Source: Primulina eburnea (lineage: Eukaryota; Streptophyta; Magnoliopsida; Lamiales; Gesneriaceae). Taken from it: DNA of 64,000 nucleotides. The notes below the pieces were generated by a model, which searched no databases, had not been told where the DNA came from, and worked only from the letters and a program-made list of their open reading frames with translations. Positions 54,952 through 64,000 of this stretch are shown here, in pieces. The stretch is taken from positions 24,548,069 to 24,612,068 of the forward strand of contig NC_133104.1 in the NCBI RefSeq assembly GCF_022965805.1. Direction: 5' to 3'. The translations under genes and the position numbers were made by a program. Within the stretch, counting starts at the first letter, position 1. Every line of letters begins with the position of its first letter.

Positions 54952-57096
54952 TGAAAGAGATAGTTTAAGGTGCCCGAAATGCGCAACGGAAGTTTCAAAA
55001 AAATTTATACAAGAAATCAAGCACCCTAAATACTAAGATGTGTATTAAATAATATAAAATACAAAATGTCATACATAGGGTGTTTTAGAAAATTACCTAT
55101 CAATATTAAAAGATTTATTATGGCTCGAACTTAGTTGTCAAACAACTAAGCTCTTCCATGGCAAGATTGATCTACAAGCTTCCCTTTGAGCACACCTTGC
55201 TCAAAATCAAGCCCACTACCAACAAGCTAAATCCACTCAAATTTTGCACTAAAAAAATTAGAGCATTTTTCATTTGAGAAGAGAGAGTTTCCTCAACAAT
55301 TTAAGAAAGAAAAATGGAGGAGAAAAAGAAACAAAATTTAGGCCATCATGCTTGGAGTGAAGGGAAGACAAGTTTTCTTGGTGCTTGAAAAAGTAATAAA
55401 AGTTTCATGTGCATGGCATGCCATTAACTCAAAATTTTCCTCCAATTCTTCACCTCCCATGCATTCAATTCTATTTGGGCTTGTAACAATTACAAGGCCT
55501 ATGCACTTTTATTTAAATGTCTTAAACACATTTGAGTCCATTTAAACTTTACTTGATTTTACTCAAGCCCATTAGTTTAATGATTATTTCTAATTGGGCT
55601 CTACAAGGCCCAATGTTGTTTAATTGATTCAACACTTGAATTAATTTAATTATTTGGACTCTACTAGGTCCACTATTGCTTAATTAATTCAACACTTGAA
55701 TTAATTTAATTTAGTCCATAATAATGTTTTTGAAAATCACAATTTTCAAATACATTATTTGTTTGGCCAACTTTTAATTTAGGAACACTTCCTCAAATTA
55801 AAAGTCACATTCCCCTTTTATAAGTCATACTTCTAATTTTTCTTGCACTTATAAACTCCTTTATAAGCCGTTCAACACATTGAACTATTTTTAACTTCTC
55901 AACGGGATCTAGAAATTTAGCACTTGTGTGGCCCTCAATGGTTCATTGATACAACTAGCTGTGGGTTCACATCTCCATGTCATTCGGGACTAAACATGTC
56001 CTCATATGAGTATACCCCAATTGCTCCATTCTTACTTATCAACTCCTTGATAATAAGAACGTCAGAACTCAAGTCTGATAGTACCTAACCAATCATGTTA
56101 AACGCCTAGCAGAATCGCTTACATGATTCCCTAGGTATCAAATGATAGTGCCTGCAAAAAACATTCAATTATGGTTAGTGTACAGTACGGTCTCTTCATC
56201 TCATATATCCCAACCGATTTGACAACTATTGGTATATCAAGAGTTGATGAATCGATACTATGTGTCATGACGTAGTTGCATCGATAGTGTAATCTATGAA
56301 ACACCTTTCATAATTACCACGATAGTATATCAAGAGTTGATGAATCGATACTATGTGTCATGACGTAGTTGCATCGATAGTGTAATCTATGAAACACCTT
56401 TCATAATTACCACGATACTCTGATCAGAGATTTCATCCTACAGATACATGAGATCACATAAGATATCCATACCCGAAGGTAAGTGGTGAATCCCCGACTA
56501 CAATGCATCGACTCTTATATGTTTCGATAAAACACCCAACCTTGCCACCTGATGACCCCGTGAGAGTCGGTAAACAAGTCAAAGTGCAATGCTAGCATAT
56601 AGAGTCTCAATGTTGTCCCGGGTCATAAGGACTAATGGTGTACAACCATAAACTATAATGTTTCCACTCGATAAGTGAGAACTACTTGGAAAGTCCTTTA
56701 TGGAGGGTTGTTCAGTGCACTCTACAAGGAGCACCTATCTGCATGTTCGGACATCACAATGTCCCCTACCAATGAAACATGGTACTCACATCGCAGATAC
56801 TAGTCTTGAACTCGAGCGGCCTAAATATTTTTTTTAGGCGGCTGAATCGACTAGGAACTGTTTAGAATATACAGTATTCCAAATATGAGTTTCATGATAC
56901 TCATCATATGAGAATCTCATATTCTTTCTATTATTTATATATTCAACGATTTTATCTATGCAACTAGCATGGGTATACAGATAAAGATGTACCAAAGCAA
57001 TAATTTCAAATATTATTAAAATAAAGATTGTTTATACATAGAGTTTCAACGTGAACCATCGGCCAACACTTGGCTCGACGGACACCTACTCTAAAA
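54952..57096 (-). repeat. Copia 5' LTR (uninterrupted)
   Basis: 2145 bases. It gives the unbroken version of the sequence split at 5108, 29513 and 49317 in the other LTR. The plus-strand terminus is ctctaaaa instead of ctctaaca. Confidence 0.92.
56232..56417. repeat. 93-base tandem duplication inside the copia 5' LTR
   Basis: Two near-perfect copies, 56232-56324 and 56325-56417, each starting gtatatcaagagttgatgaa. The other LTR has one copy. Confidence 0.92.
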
Positions 57097-57101
57097 TAGT
57101 A

Positions 57102-57682
57102 GACATCTTACACAAAGATCTAGAAAACGTGAGTTGAATGCATAACATGAGGATATCATGAAAAAAAAACATAGAAGATTTAATATGCAAGAACCGAGAA
57201 GCCTTCACACACAACACACATTTCAGCATATTTACAGCATGAATGATGCAAAAATAAAGATACATGGCATGCCTTGATGTGTAGATGCTCAAAGACTCGA
57301 AGAAATGTACGTCGGGAAGCACCAGAGGAGCAAGGAAGGAACTTGCTTGAGGAATATTGGAGGAAAAGTGACGGAGGATGGTTGCTGCTGCAAAAACGTG
57401 AGGGAGAGGCTGCTGATGGGGAGGGAGGGGCAACCACTTAGATGGAATAGGGTTTGAAGTGTAAACTTGATTTTTAATGGTTTTTGATAACGTCATTTGC
57501 TACTTTTGGTTATGAATATAAGTGTTTTGATGGTTATATGGAATTGGTTTTATTGGCATTATTTGAAATATTTTTCTTGAGACAGGTGGCAAGTTTCTTT
57601 TATGGGAAAACTCTGCCGATTTTTTTTTAAAATGAAATATTTCCTCCAATTGTATTTAAGGCTTCCACATTACGGTATTACA
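57102..57682 (-). repeat. Inverted LTR relic, right part
   Basis: Continues the relic broken at 3953. On the minus strand it begins tgtaataccgtaatg at 57682 and later has 'ttcaactcacgttttc' and 'tttttgcatcattcatgctg', matching the order seen at 47290-47470. The ORFs here are not supported as genes. Confidence 0.6.
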
Positions 57683-58319
57683 ATTTTTAATTTCATGGTA
57701 GAGCGTCACATGCGAGATGAACTAACCACGACAGGTGCCTTGCAAATTCTAAAAAGGGAGCGGAGTAACTGGCGTGCTTGAATGGCGTGGGAACGTACGA
57801 AATTGAGTACGGCCTGCTAATCGAGAACGAGAGATGGATAGTGAGGGATGATTTGTGCAGAATTTTGAAGGGGGAGGGGGAGGGTTTTGTGTGCAAAGTG
57901 AGAGAAAGAAGAGAAAGGGCGACTTTATAACGCGGCGCGCTGGGGTAGTCAAACTATACCGCCTTAGCGCGATGCCCTCTGTCTAAAATTCAAATGATAC
58001 CACCCTAGCGCGAAGCTCTCTGTCCCCAAAGTGCCAGTGAGGCGCGGTTGGGGGTAGAAAAGTACCGCCCTAGCGTGAGATCCTCTACTTCTGACTTTTC
58101 GAATTTAATTTTTTTAAAATAAAAACAATAAAAACAACCAACATCTAATTTAAAAACTCAACTAAATAAAAGAAAAAAGAAAGAAAAACGAGTATAAAGG
58201 GAAAGAAATTAGTTCTCAATTTATAGTCGAGAGCTAAACTGTAGGTTTCTCTCAACTATAATTGTTTTGGAATCGAGAGACTCCAATTTGTGGCTTCCAC
58301 TATGCCACAAAAATAGTGC
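57683..58319 (-). other. Non-coding stretch with a repeated CpG-rich motif
   Basis: Lies past the integrase end of an Athila fragment. A 15-base motif of the form taccgccctagcgcg occurs at 57957, 57998 and 58063 on the plus strand. No gene is supported. A ttataaagtc TATA-like site lies at about 57922-57931 on the minus strand. Confidence 0.5.
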
Positions 58320-60298
58320 TTCAGTCGTTAAGCATTGACTGTGAACGGTTCATTTTTTCCATCTCTCAAATTTATGGCTCCCAAGGAGAACACCTTGGTG
58401 ATCATGTCAGGGCCCGTCCACCTTGACTTGAGCTTGAGCGCAACATGAAGTTGTAAAATAGCACCGCTTCACCTTCTTTGAATTCCTTTGGTGTAATGCG
58501 CTTGTCGCGTGCTTGCTTTGTATGCTCCTTGTAGTTCAACACCAGGTTATTGGCTTCACCCCTGAATTCTTCCAAATGGTCCAACTGCAGCAACTTGTGT
58601 TCACCTTCAAGAGCAGAATCAAGATTCAGTGCTTTTGTTGCCCAATAAGCTTTATGTTATAACTCAACAGGTAAATGACACGCTTTTCCAAAAAGTATCA
58701 TATACTGTGTCATGCCTATAGGTGTCTTCAAAGGAGTCATATACGCCCAAAGCGCGTCATCCAACCTTAGCAACCAATCCTTTCCATTTATCCCCACAAC
58801 CTTCTCCAGAATCCTCTTGATCTCGTGATTCGACACCTCCACTTGACCACTTGTTTCGAAGTGATAGGGAGTGGAGATTTTATGAGTGGCCCTATATTTG
58901 CCCGAAAGTTTTTCAAAATTTTTATTGCAAAAATGAGTGCCGCCATCACTAATGATTGTTCGTGGTGTTCCAAATCTGTTGAAAACGTTTTTCTTTAAAA
59001 TTTTCAGCACCAATTGAGCATCATTCGTGGCATATGATTCCACCTCCACCCATTTGAAAACATAGTCAAACGCAACCAAAATGTATTTTTTTGTAAAAGA
59101 AATTGGAAATAGTCCCATGAAATCTATCCCCTAAACATCAAAGATTTCGCACTCGATAATATTATTTAATGGCATCTCATGGCGATTAGAAATGTTACCT
59201 ATACGCTGGCATCTATCATAAGAGAGGACAAATGAATGTCCATCTTTAAATAGAGTTGGCCAATAAAAGCCACATTCGAGTACCTTGGATGCCGTTCGTG
59301 TTTGTTCAAAATGACCATCTTACTTGCGGTCATGAAAGTGGCTAAGAATCGATCTCATCTCTTCCTCCGCTACACATCTCCTTATCATAGCATCTGCACA
59401 GATTTGGAAAAGGAAGGGTTACTCCCAAAAATAATATTTTACGTCCGAAAACAATTTTTTTCTTTGGTGAAATGTTAAATTTGGGGTAGGGGGTGAGCCT
59501 GTAACAAGAAAATTAGCAAAATCCGCAAACCATAGACAATTTTTCACCTCTAACAGTTGTTCATCCGGAAACCAATCAACTATCTCTTCATTTTCACAAT
59601 TTTTGCTAACATGCTCAAGCCAAGAAAGATGATCAGCTACTATGTTCTCTACACCGTTTTTATCTTTTATTTCGAGGTCCAACTTTTGGAGATGTAAGAT
59701 CCACCTAAGCAATCGTGGTTTGGCATGTTTCTAAGCAAGCAAATATTTAAGTGTGTAGTGGTCAGTAAACACAATGACTTTTGACAAAACAAGGTATGAA
59801 TGGAATTTACCAAGTACAAATACTACTGCACGTAATTTTTTTTCAGTTGTTGCATAATTTAATTATGCTTCATCTAAAGTCTTACTCGCATAGTATATAA
59901 TGTGAAATACCTTGTTCCGCCATAGAACATCACCAACCGCCGTATCACTGGTCGCACATTACCTCGAAGGGTAGATCCCAATACGGTGCCAGCAACATAC
60001 GAGCTGTCACCAAACGCTCCTTCAGGTTCTCGTATGCCTGCATACAGTCAGAATTGAAATAAAATGACACATTTTTCATGAGTAGGGAAGATAGGAGCTT
60101 AGAAATTTACAAAAATCTATAATAAAACGCTGGTAAAAACCGGAATGTCCTGGGAAACTTCTAACTCCTTTCACTGATGCTGGCGGTGGTAGGTTTGTGA
60201 TGACTTTGACTTTAGCTTTGTCCACCTCAATCCCTTGTATATAAATCTTGTGCCCTAGCACTGTGAGGTCCATGAAATTCTCTCTACGTAACCTGAAT
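58320..60298 (-). pseudogene. pol: Decayed Athila pol fragment (RT end, RNase H, integrase)
   Basis: Minus strand from 60298: YIQGIEVDKAKVKVITNLPP and HSGFYQRFI (RT thumb), RNase H with LRWILHLQKLDLEIKDKNG near 59700, a gap with stops, integrase with [26 protein letters not shown] and [16 protein letters not shown] (59118-58657), and a C-terminal KSRWTGP-like end near 58410. Many stops and shifts. It is a different, older lineage from copies A and B, and nothing LOG-like or ORF2-like follows it. Confidence 0.88.
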
Positions 60299-61449
60299 TG
60301 TGACACCCTAAACAAAGGTGCATAAATATATTTTAAAGTTTATTAGTATAATTAAATTTTATTATTTTCATTTGAGAAATTTTACCACCTTATTATTCGG
60401 TATAAATTTTATTTGTCTAAAGTATCTAGAAATACATTAAAATACATCACAATACAATTAAAAAATTCATAAACTACTATGAGGTTCTCATTCCAAGACC
60501 AAATACCCAAAATATAATAAAATACTATAATTAAGCTCAACATATATGTTAAGTAATTAATTAAAATAATCATTAGGTTCAATGTAAGATTATTTATAAT
60601 TAGGTTCAATACATAAGTTTAATGTAATATAATTAGATTCAATGAATATAATCATTAAGTACAATGTATTCTAATTAAGTACAAAGTATTTAAATGTATG
60701 TAAGTATATACTAATATTAAGTTTTGGATAAATATAAGAATGAAAATTAAAAATGGATATGCATGAAACATAAAATCAATATGGATAAACATGAAATCCA
60801 CGACTATAGATATCTCTTATCAACCTCAAATTCAGAAATCAACCAAGAAGAAAGAAACGAGAGAGAGAGAAGAAAGAGAAGGAAGAGAGAATAAGAAAGG
60901 AAGGAGGAAAATAGAAAAAATTAGAAGAAAAATCTCTAAACCTTTCCGAAAAATTCTAATAAATCACCAACTATTCACCTCATATCTTAAAGCAATATAG
61001 CACTGGAGGTGATGTAAAAAGATCGATAAAGAACAAGAAAATCAAACCAAAATATTCCAAAAAACGGCAACGGAATCTCGTTTAAAGCAAGGTAATCTAT
61101 GCTCATCTTTCTTATCGCTACACACCAAACTAGAGTTGACTTGAACATAGCTGTACCTCTTGTTGCATAGATAAGGTACATACCGTCCGTCATCCCAAAA
61201 TATTGCCGAAACTAACATTTTCGAAATGCCGGATTACCTAAGTTCTGCATAAGACGATATTTAAATCTGGTATTGATCGGATCCGCCGTATCGTCGTTTT
61301 TCCGGTGGCCGAACTTTCCTGGTGATGTTTCCGACTTTTTGGCCAACTTTCGTAATGTTTAGAGATATATTCTAATTAATATGAATTTTGTGAACTTATG
61401 TAAAATCAACCGAGATAAATTTTGAACAAAAATAATCTGGAAATGATCA
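60299..61449 (+). repeat. Unclassified LTR-like stretch
   Basis: Starts tgtgacaccctaaac where the Athila fragment is cut and ends gatca before another LTR-like start. AT-rich, with a purine-rich patch at 60840-60930 (gaag/gaga units) and a GC-richer patch at 61265-61345. No gene is supported and no duplication was confirmed. Confidence 0.35.
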
Positions 61450-64000
61450 TGTAAGGTCCAAAATTAAGACGACGTAACCCAACTGCATGCGAATCTAGGA
61501 AATAATGAAAAATAAGTAAGAATTGATTTTAATTGCTAATTAATTATGTGACATGCTTGTTTATATGTTAAATGAGATTTTTATTGTCATCATGCATAAA
61601 ATGGTATTTTTATGTAATATTCAAGCGACGATCGAGGAACGGGGACCGAGGCTGAAAAATGTAAAATGTCTTTATTAAATAATTATTTAAAATATAGTGG
61701 TCATTTTTAGTACTTTTTAAAATAAAGGATTTTGAGGTGATTTTATACGCCGGGCGTAAGTTTTATCGGTATGGGTTTTTCAACTAAAATACGAGCTTCT
61801 TGGCAACCCGGCTAATAAATTCACATATTTAATTCAAGAAAAACTTTGTCAATATCTTAATTATGTCCTAATTAGACTAATGTACCTAATTTAATGGCTT
61901 AATAGGCCTAAGGCCTAGTTAGTGACTAATTAGTAAATAATATGCATCAAACTCTACACTCCACACCATAAACCATCGGCCACACACTTCACTTTTCTGA
62001 AAACACTCCCCACCCCCCTTGCATGGCAGCACACGATCATAGCAATCTAGGAGAGAATTTTCGAAAGGTTCAAGCTAGTTCAAGTCAAGGAGTCCCTACG
62101 TTCTTCGTCGTCAACGGATATTCGAGCGTATATAATGCAAAAGAACGCCTAAATCTTTCTTTTCTCATCCATCATATCATATTATGGTTTGAATTATTGT
62201 ATGCATGAAGAACATGAAATATTTTTAAGAATTTTCGTAATATTGCATGTAGGCATGAGGGAAGTTGACTTTTGATTCAAATAATTTGTTCTTTGCATGC
62301 TAAGGAGCTGCAATGATGCCATATTATGTTTAAGCAAAGCTTTCAAGTAAAACAAAGTCCCACACACACACCAAAGATCGGCAGAAACCAAAGGAAACAA
62401 GAAGAAAACTATACACGGCTGTCTTGGGGATAGGGTGATCGGGTTTCATGAGGGAGGGTTGAGCTTGGTCTTGGCTTGGGCCAGGGCTCGGCTAGAGTCT
62501 TGCGCAGGTCAGGGGGAGAGTCCTAGCCAAGCTAGGACTCACAGTCAGGGCTGGGGAAGAGTCCTCGCCACGCTAGGACTCTACCCGAGTGCACCGCCGA
62601 AAGTGCGTAGGGTTCGCACGGCTGCGGGAGTCCAGGGGCTCGATGCATGGGGCACGTGCTGTTCTAGGGTGGTTCACTAGGGTCCTAAGAAGGTGCATAA
62701 GGTGATGGTTCAAGGACTGGGGCGTCTGCTTAGGGTCTAGCCACCAAAACATAGAGTCCATGCAAATGGAAACTCTCGGCCAGCATAGGGTCTCTTAGGA
62801 GGGGCTTGTTTTTGGGTTTTGGTTTGGTTTCATGGTAAACTTAGGGTCCAGTAGGCTAATTTATGGTGTTGGGCAAGTTTGGGACCAACATGGTTCGGGG
62901 GTAACTCGTGAAAATCGGAAGTTGGCTCGGGGACGAAGTTTAGGTGTCAAATAGGGTGTTTTAAATAAAGAAAAAGTGGAAAACGGCTCGGGGGGGGGGG
63001 GGGGGGGGGGAGGTCGAGTCGTGGTCCATAAGGGCTAAAATAATATAAAAAGACTAAATTTAGAATTTATGAATGTTATATTAAAGATTGAGATTTTTCG
63101 GGATTAAGACATCGTCAAAACAATTAATTAAAGATAAATGAAAAGGTCTAAGTTTTAAGCCAAATAAATTTATGGAAAAATTAATTTAGGCTTAAATAAT
63201 CAATTGGGATATGTTAGAGTCAAGAAATCGAGAAAAAGCCGAAAACGTAAAATGTCGAATCTAGGGGTAAAACAGTCTCTTTACACCTAGAAATTAGTAA
63301 AGGTCATGGCAGTGCCCTAAATGCTGTTTTTATGAAAATATGATTATTTTTAAATGTTTATGAATTATTCATGATTAAAATATGATTTTTAAGTGTTTAA
63401 GGAATTTTTATGATTTACGGAAGACATTTAAAATACATGTTGCATGCTTGGTTTCAAAAATGAAAAATGTTATGTTATTCATGATTTTTATAAAGTGATG
63501 TGAATGAAAAATGTTGAAGCAAGTGCAGTAAAGTGATCGTGACTAATTCGTTAACAATGGCGACGTCGTGAGTGTGATGGTCCCAGTGGGAGCCCGACGA
63601 TCGTGTTTCCATTATTACGAATATGAGGTTATGAGGTTTGAGGAAGAATGAGAATATCGTGAGGGGAGAAGGCACCAGAGGGAGCCCATTTATGGGAGAA
63701 TGCCCCAGAGGGAGCCCCGACAATCGTATTTCTATTTGATCATGTTAGGCCAAGGCTCAGTTGACCGGTGAGAGCGTCGTTGATGTCCCCGCCGCCCAGT
63801 ACTGTGGTTTCATGTAGATGGATCCATCGATTTTCATGTCATGTTGAGAAAAGTCACAATTAATGATCTGATTTCAACAAAGGAAAAAGAAAAATGTTTA
63901 TGATCATGTTAAAGGATTTTATGTCATGTCAAGGAAAATGTTAAGATTTATGTTTGCATGTCATGAAAAGTTATTTTTACTGTGGCATGTGGTTTTATAA
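61450..64000 (+). repeat. Diverged LTR related to the Tekay-like element, running off the right edge
   Basis: Starts tgtaaggtcc. It shares the order of blocks with 46563-48466: ctgcatgcgaatc, a gaggaacggggaccg region, cttcgtcgtc, a chain of gggtaaaacagtctctttac and catggcagtgccc, and gtagatggatccatcga near 63815. No gene is visible; the ORFs at 62435 and 62573 are in the GC-rich leader-like part on both strands. Confidence 0.6.
62990..63010 (+). repeat. Run of 21 G
   Basis: Uninterrupted homopolymer within the LTR relic; its exact length is uncertain in any assembly. Confidence 0.9.

Larger units (their letters stand above)
3954..57096 (-). mobile_element. Ty1/copia LTR retrotransposon, outermost host of the nested insertions
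   Basis: The element lies on the minus strand. The 5' LTR is 54952-57096, and the 3' LTR is in three pieces (3954-5108, 28986-29513, 49318-49662). The flanking duplication is tagca (3949-3953) against tagta (57097-57101), with one mismatch. The right LTR has lost its terminal c (aa in place of ca). The primer-binding site resembles the initiator-tRNA-Met type. Gag, protease, integrase, RT and RNase H occur in copia order between 53277 and 49803, all broken. Both other large insertions of the window lie in its 3' LTR, so it is older than they are. Net length without insertions is about 9.5 kb. Confidence 0.85.

Noticed and set aside
57102..57500. Possible host gene with a Pro/Ser-rich N-terminus on the minus strand
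   Set aside because: The order of blocks matches LTR leader sequence at 47290-47470, and no downstream coding follows.
62435..62761. GC-rich ORFs near the right edge
   Set aside because: Part of an LTR relic related to the Tekay-like element; opposite-strand overlap and no recognisable motif.
1..64000. CRISPR arrays, bacterial operons, tRNA genes, telomere repeats
   Set aside because: No spaced short repeats of CRISPR type, no cloverleaf-like genes beyond the primer-binding complements, and no telomeric units were seen.

Overview
This window is repeat-rich DNA from a flowering plant, probably a eudicot. It is AT-rich and built almost wholly from plant LTR retrotransposons: a Ty1/copia element, Tekay-type chromoviruses, an Athila-type Ty3/gypsy family and a Cassandra TRIM with a 5S-like LTR. 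I see no ordinary host gene, no tRNA gene, no bacterial feature and no CRISPR array. The species cannot be named from the sequence.

Layout, from outside in. (1) Both flanks (1-3953 and 57097-64000) hold old LTR relics and a decayed Athila pol fragment. (2) A copia element on the minus strand (3954-57096; degenerate duplication tagca/tagta) sits inside an inverted LTR relic. Its pol lies at 49.8-53.3 kb, its 5' LTR at 54952-57096, and its 3' LTR is split in three by two later insertions. (3) The first insertion is a Tekay chromovirus (5109-28980) with 3.3 kb LTRs. Its integrase is interrupted by Athila-type copy A (minus, 12099-22957, duplication agaga), and its 3' LTR carries a solo LTR of the same Athila family (25534-27111). 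(4) The second insertion (29514-49312, duplication tcgga) is a Tekay-like element without coding capacity. It carries a Cassandra TRIM and looks internally inverted. Its 5' LTR holds Athila-type copy B (plus, 32169-43521, duplication ctttt).

The most interesting content is in Athila-type copies A and B. Downstream of integrase, where Athila elements often carry an env-like ORF, this family has two extra genes. ORF2 (about 180 aa, intact in both copies) has a basic block followed by a cysteine cluster that resembles the cysteine-rich nucleic-acid-binding proteins of carlaviruses. The next ORF is recognisably LOG, the cytokinin riboside 5'-monophosphate phosphoribohydrolase that makes active cytokinin. 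It is intronless, complete in B apart from one stop codon, and half-deleted in A. Splice-acceptor-like sequences precede both genes, and a strong donor-like sequence lies in the LTR, so spliced subgenomic mRNAs are plausible.

The two copies share a -1 frame offset at a TTTAAAA heptamer in RT, a TAA between RT and RNase H, and the TAA inside LOG. The source element therefore already had these features, which points either to recoding or to a lineage moved in trans. Private defects came later: a gag frameshift and a deleted TATA box in B's 5' LTR, and pol frameshifts and a LOG deletion in A.
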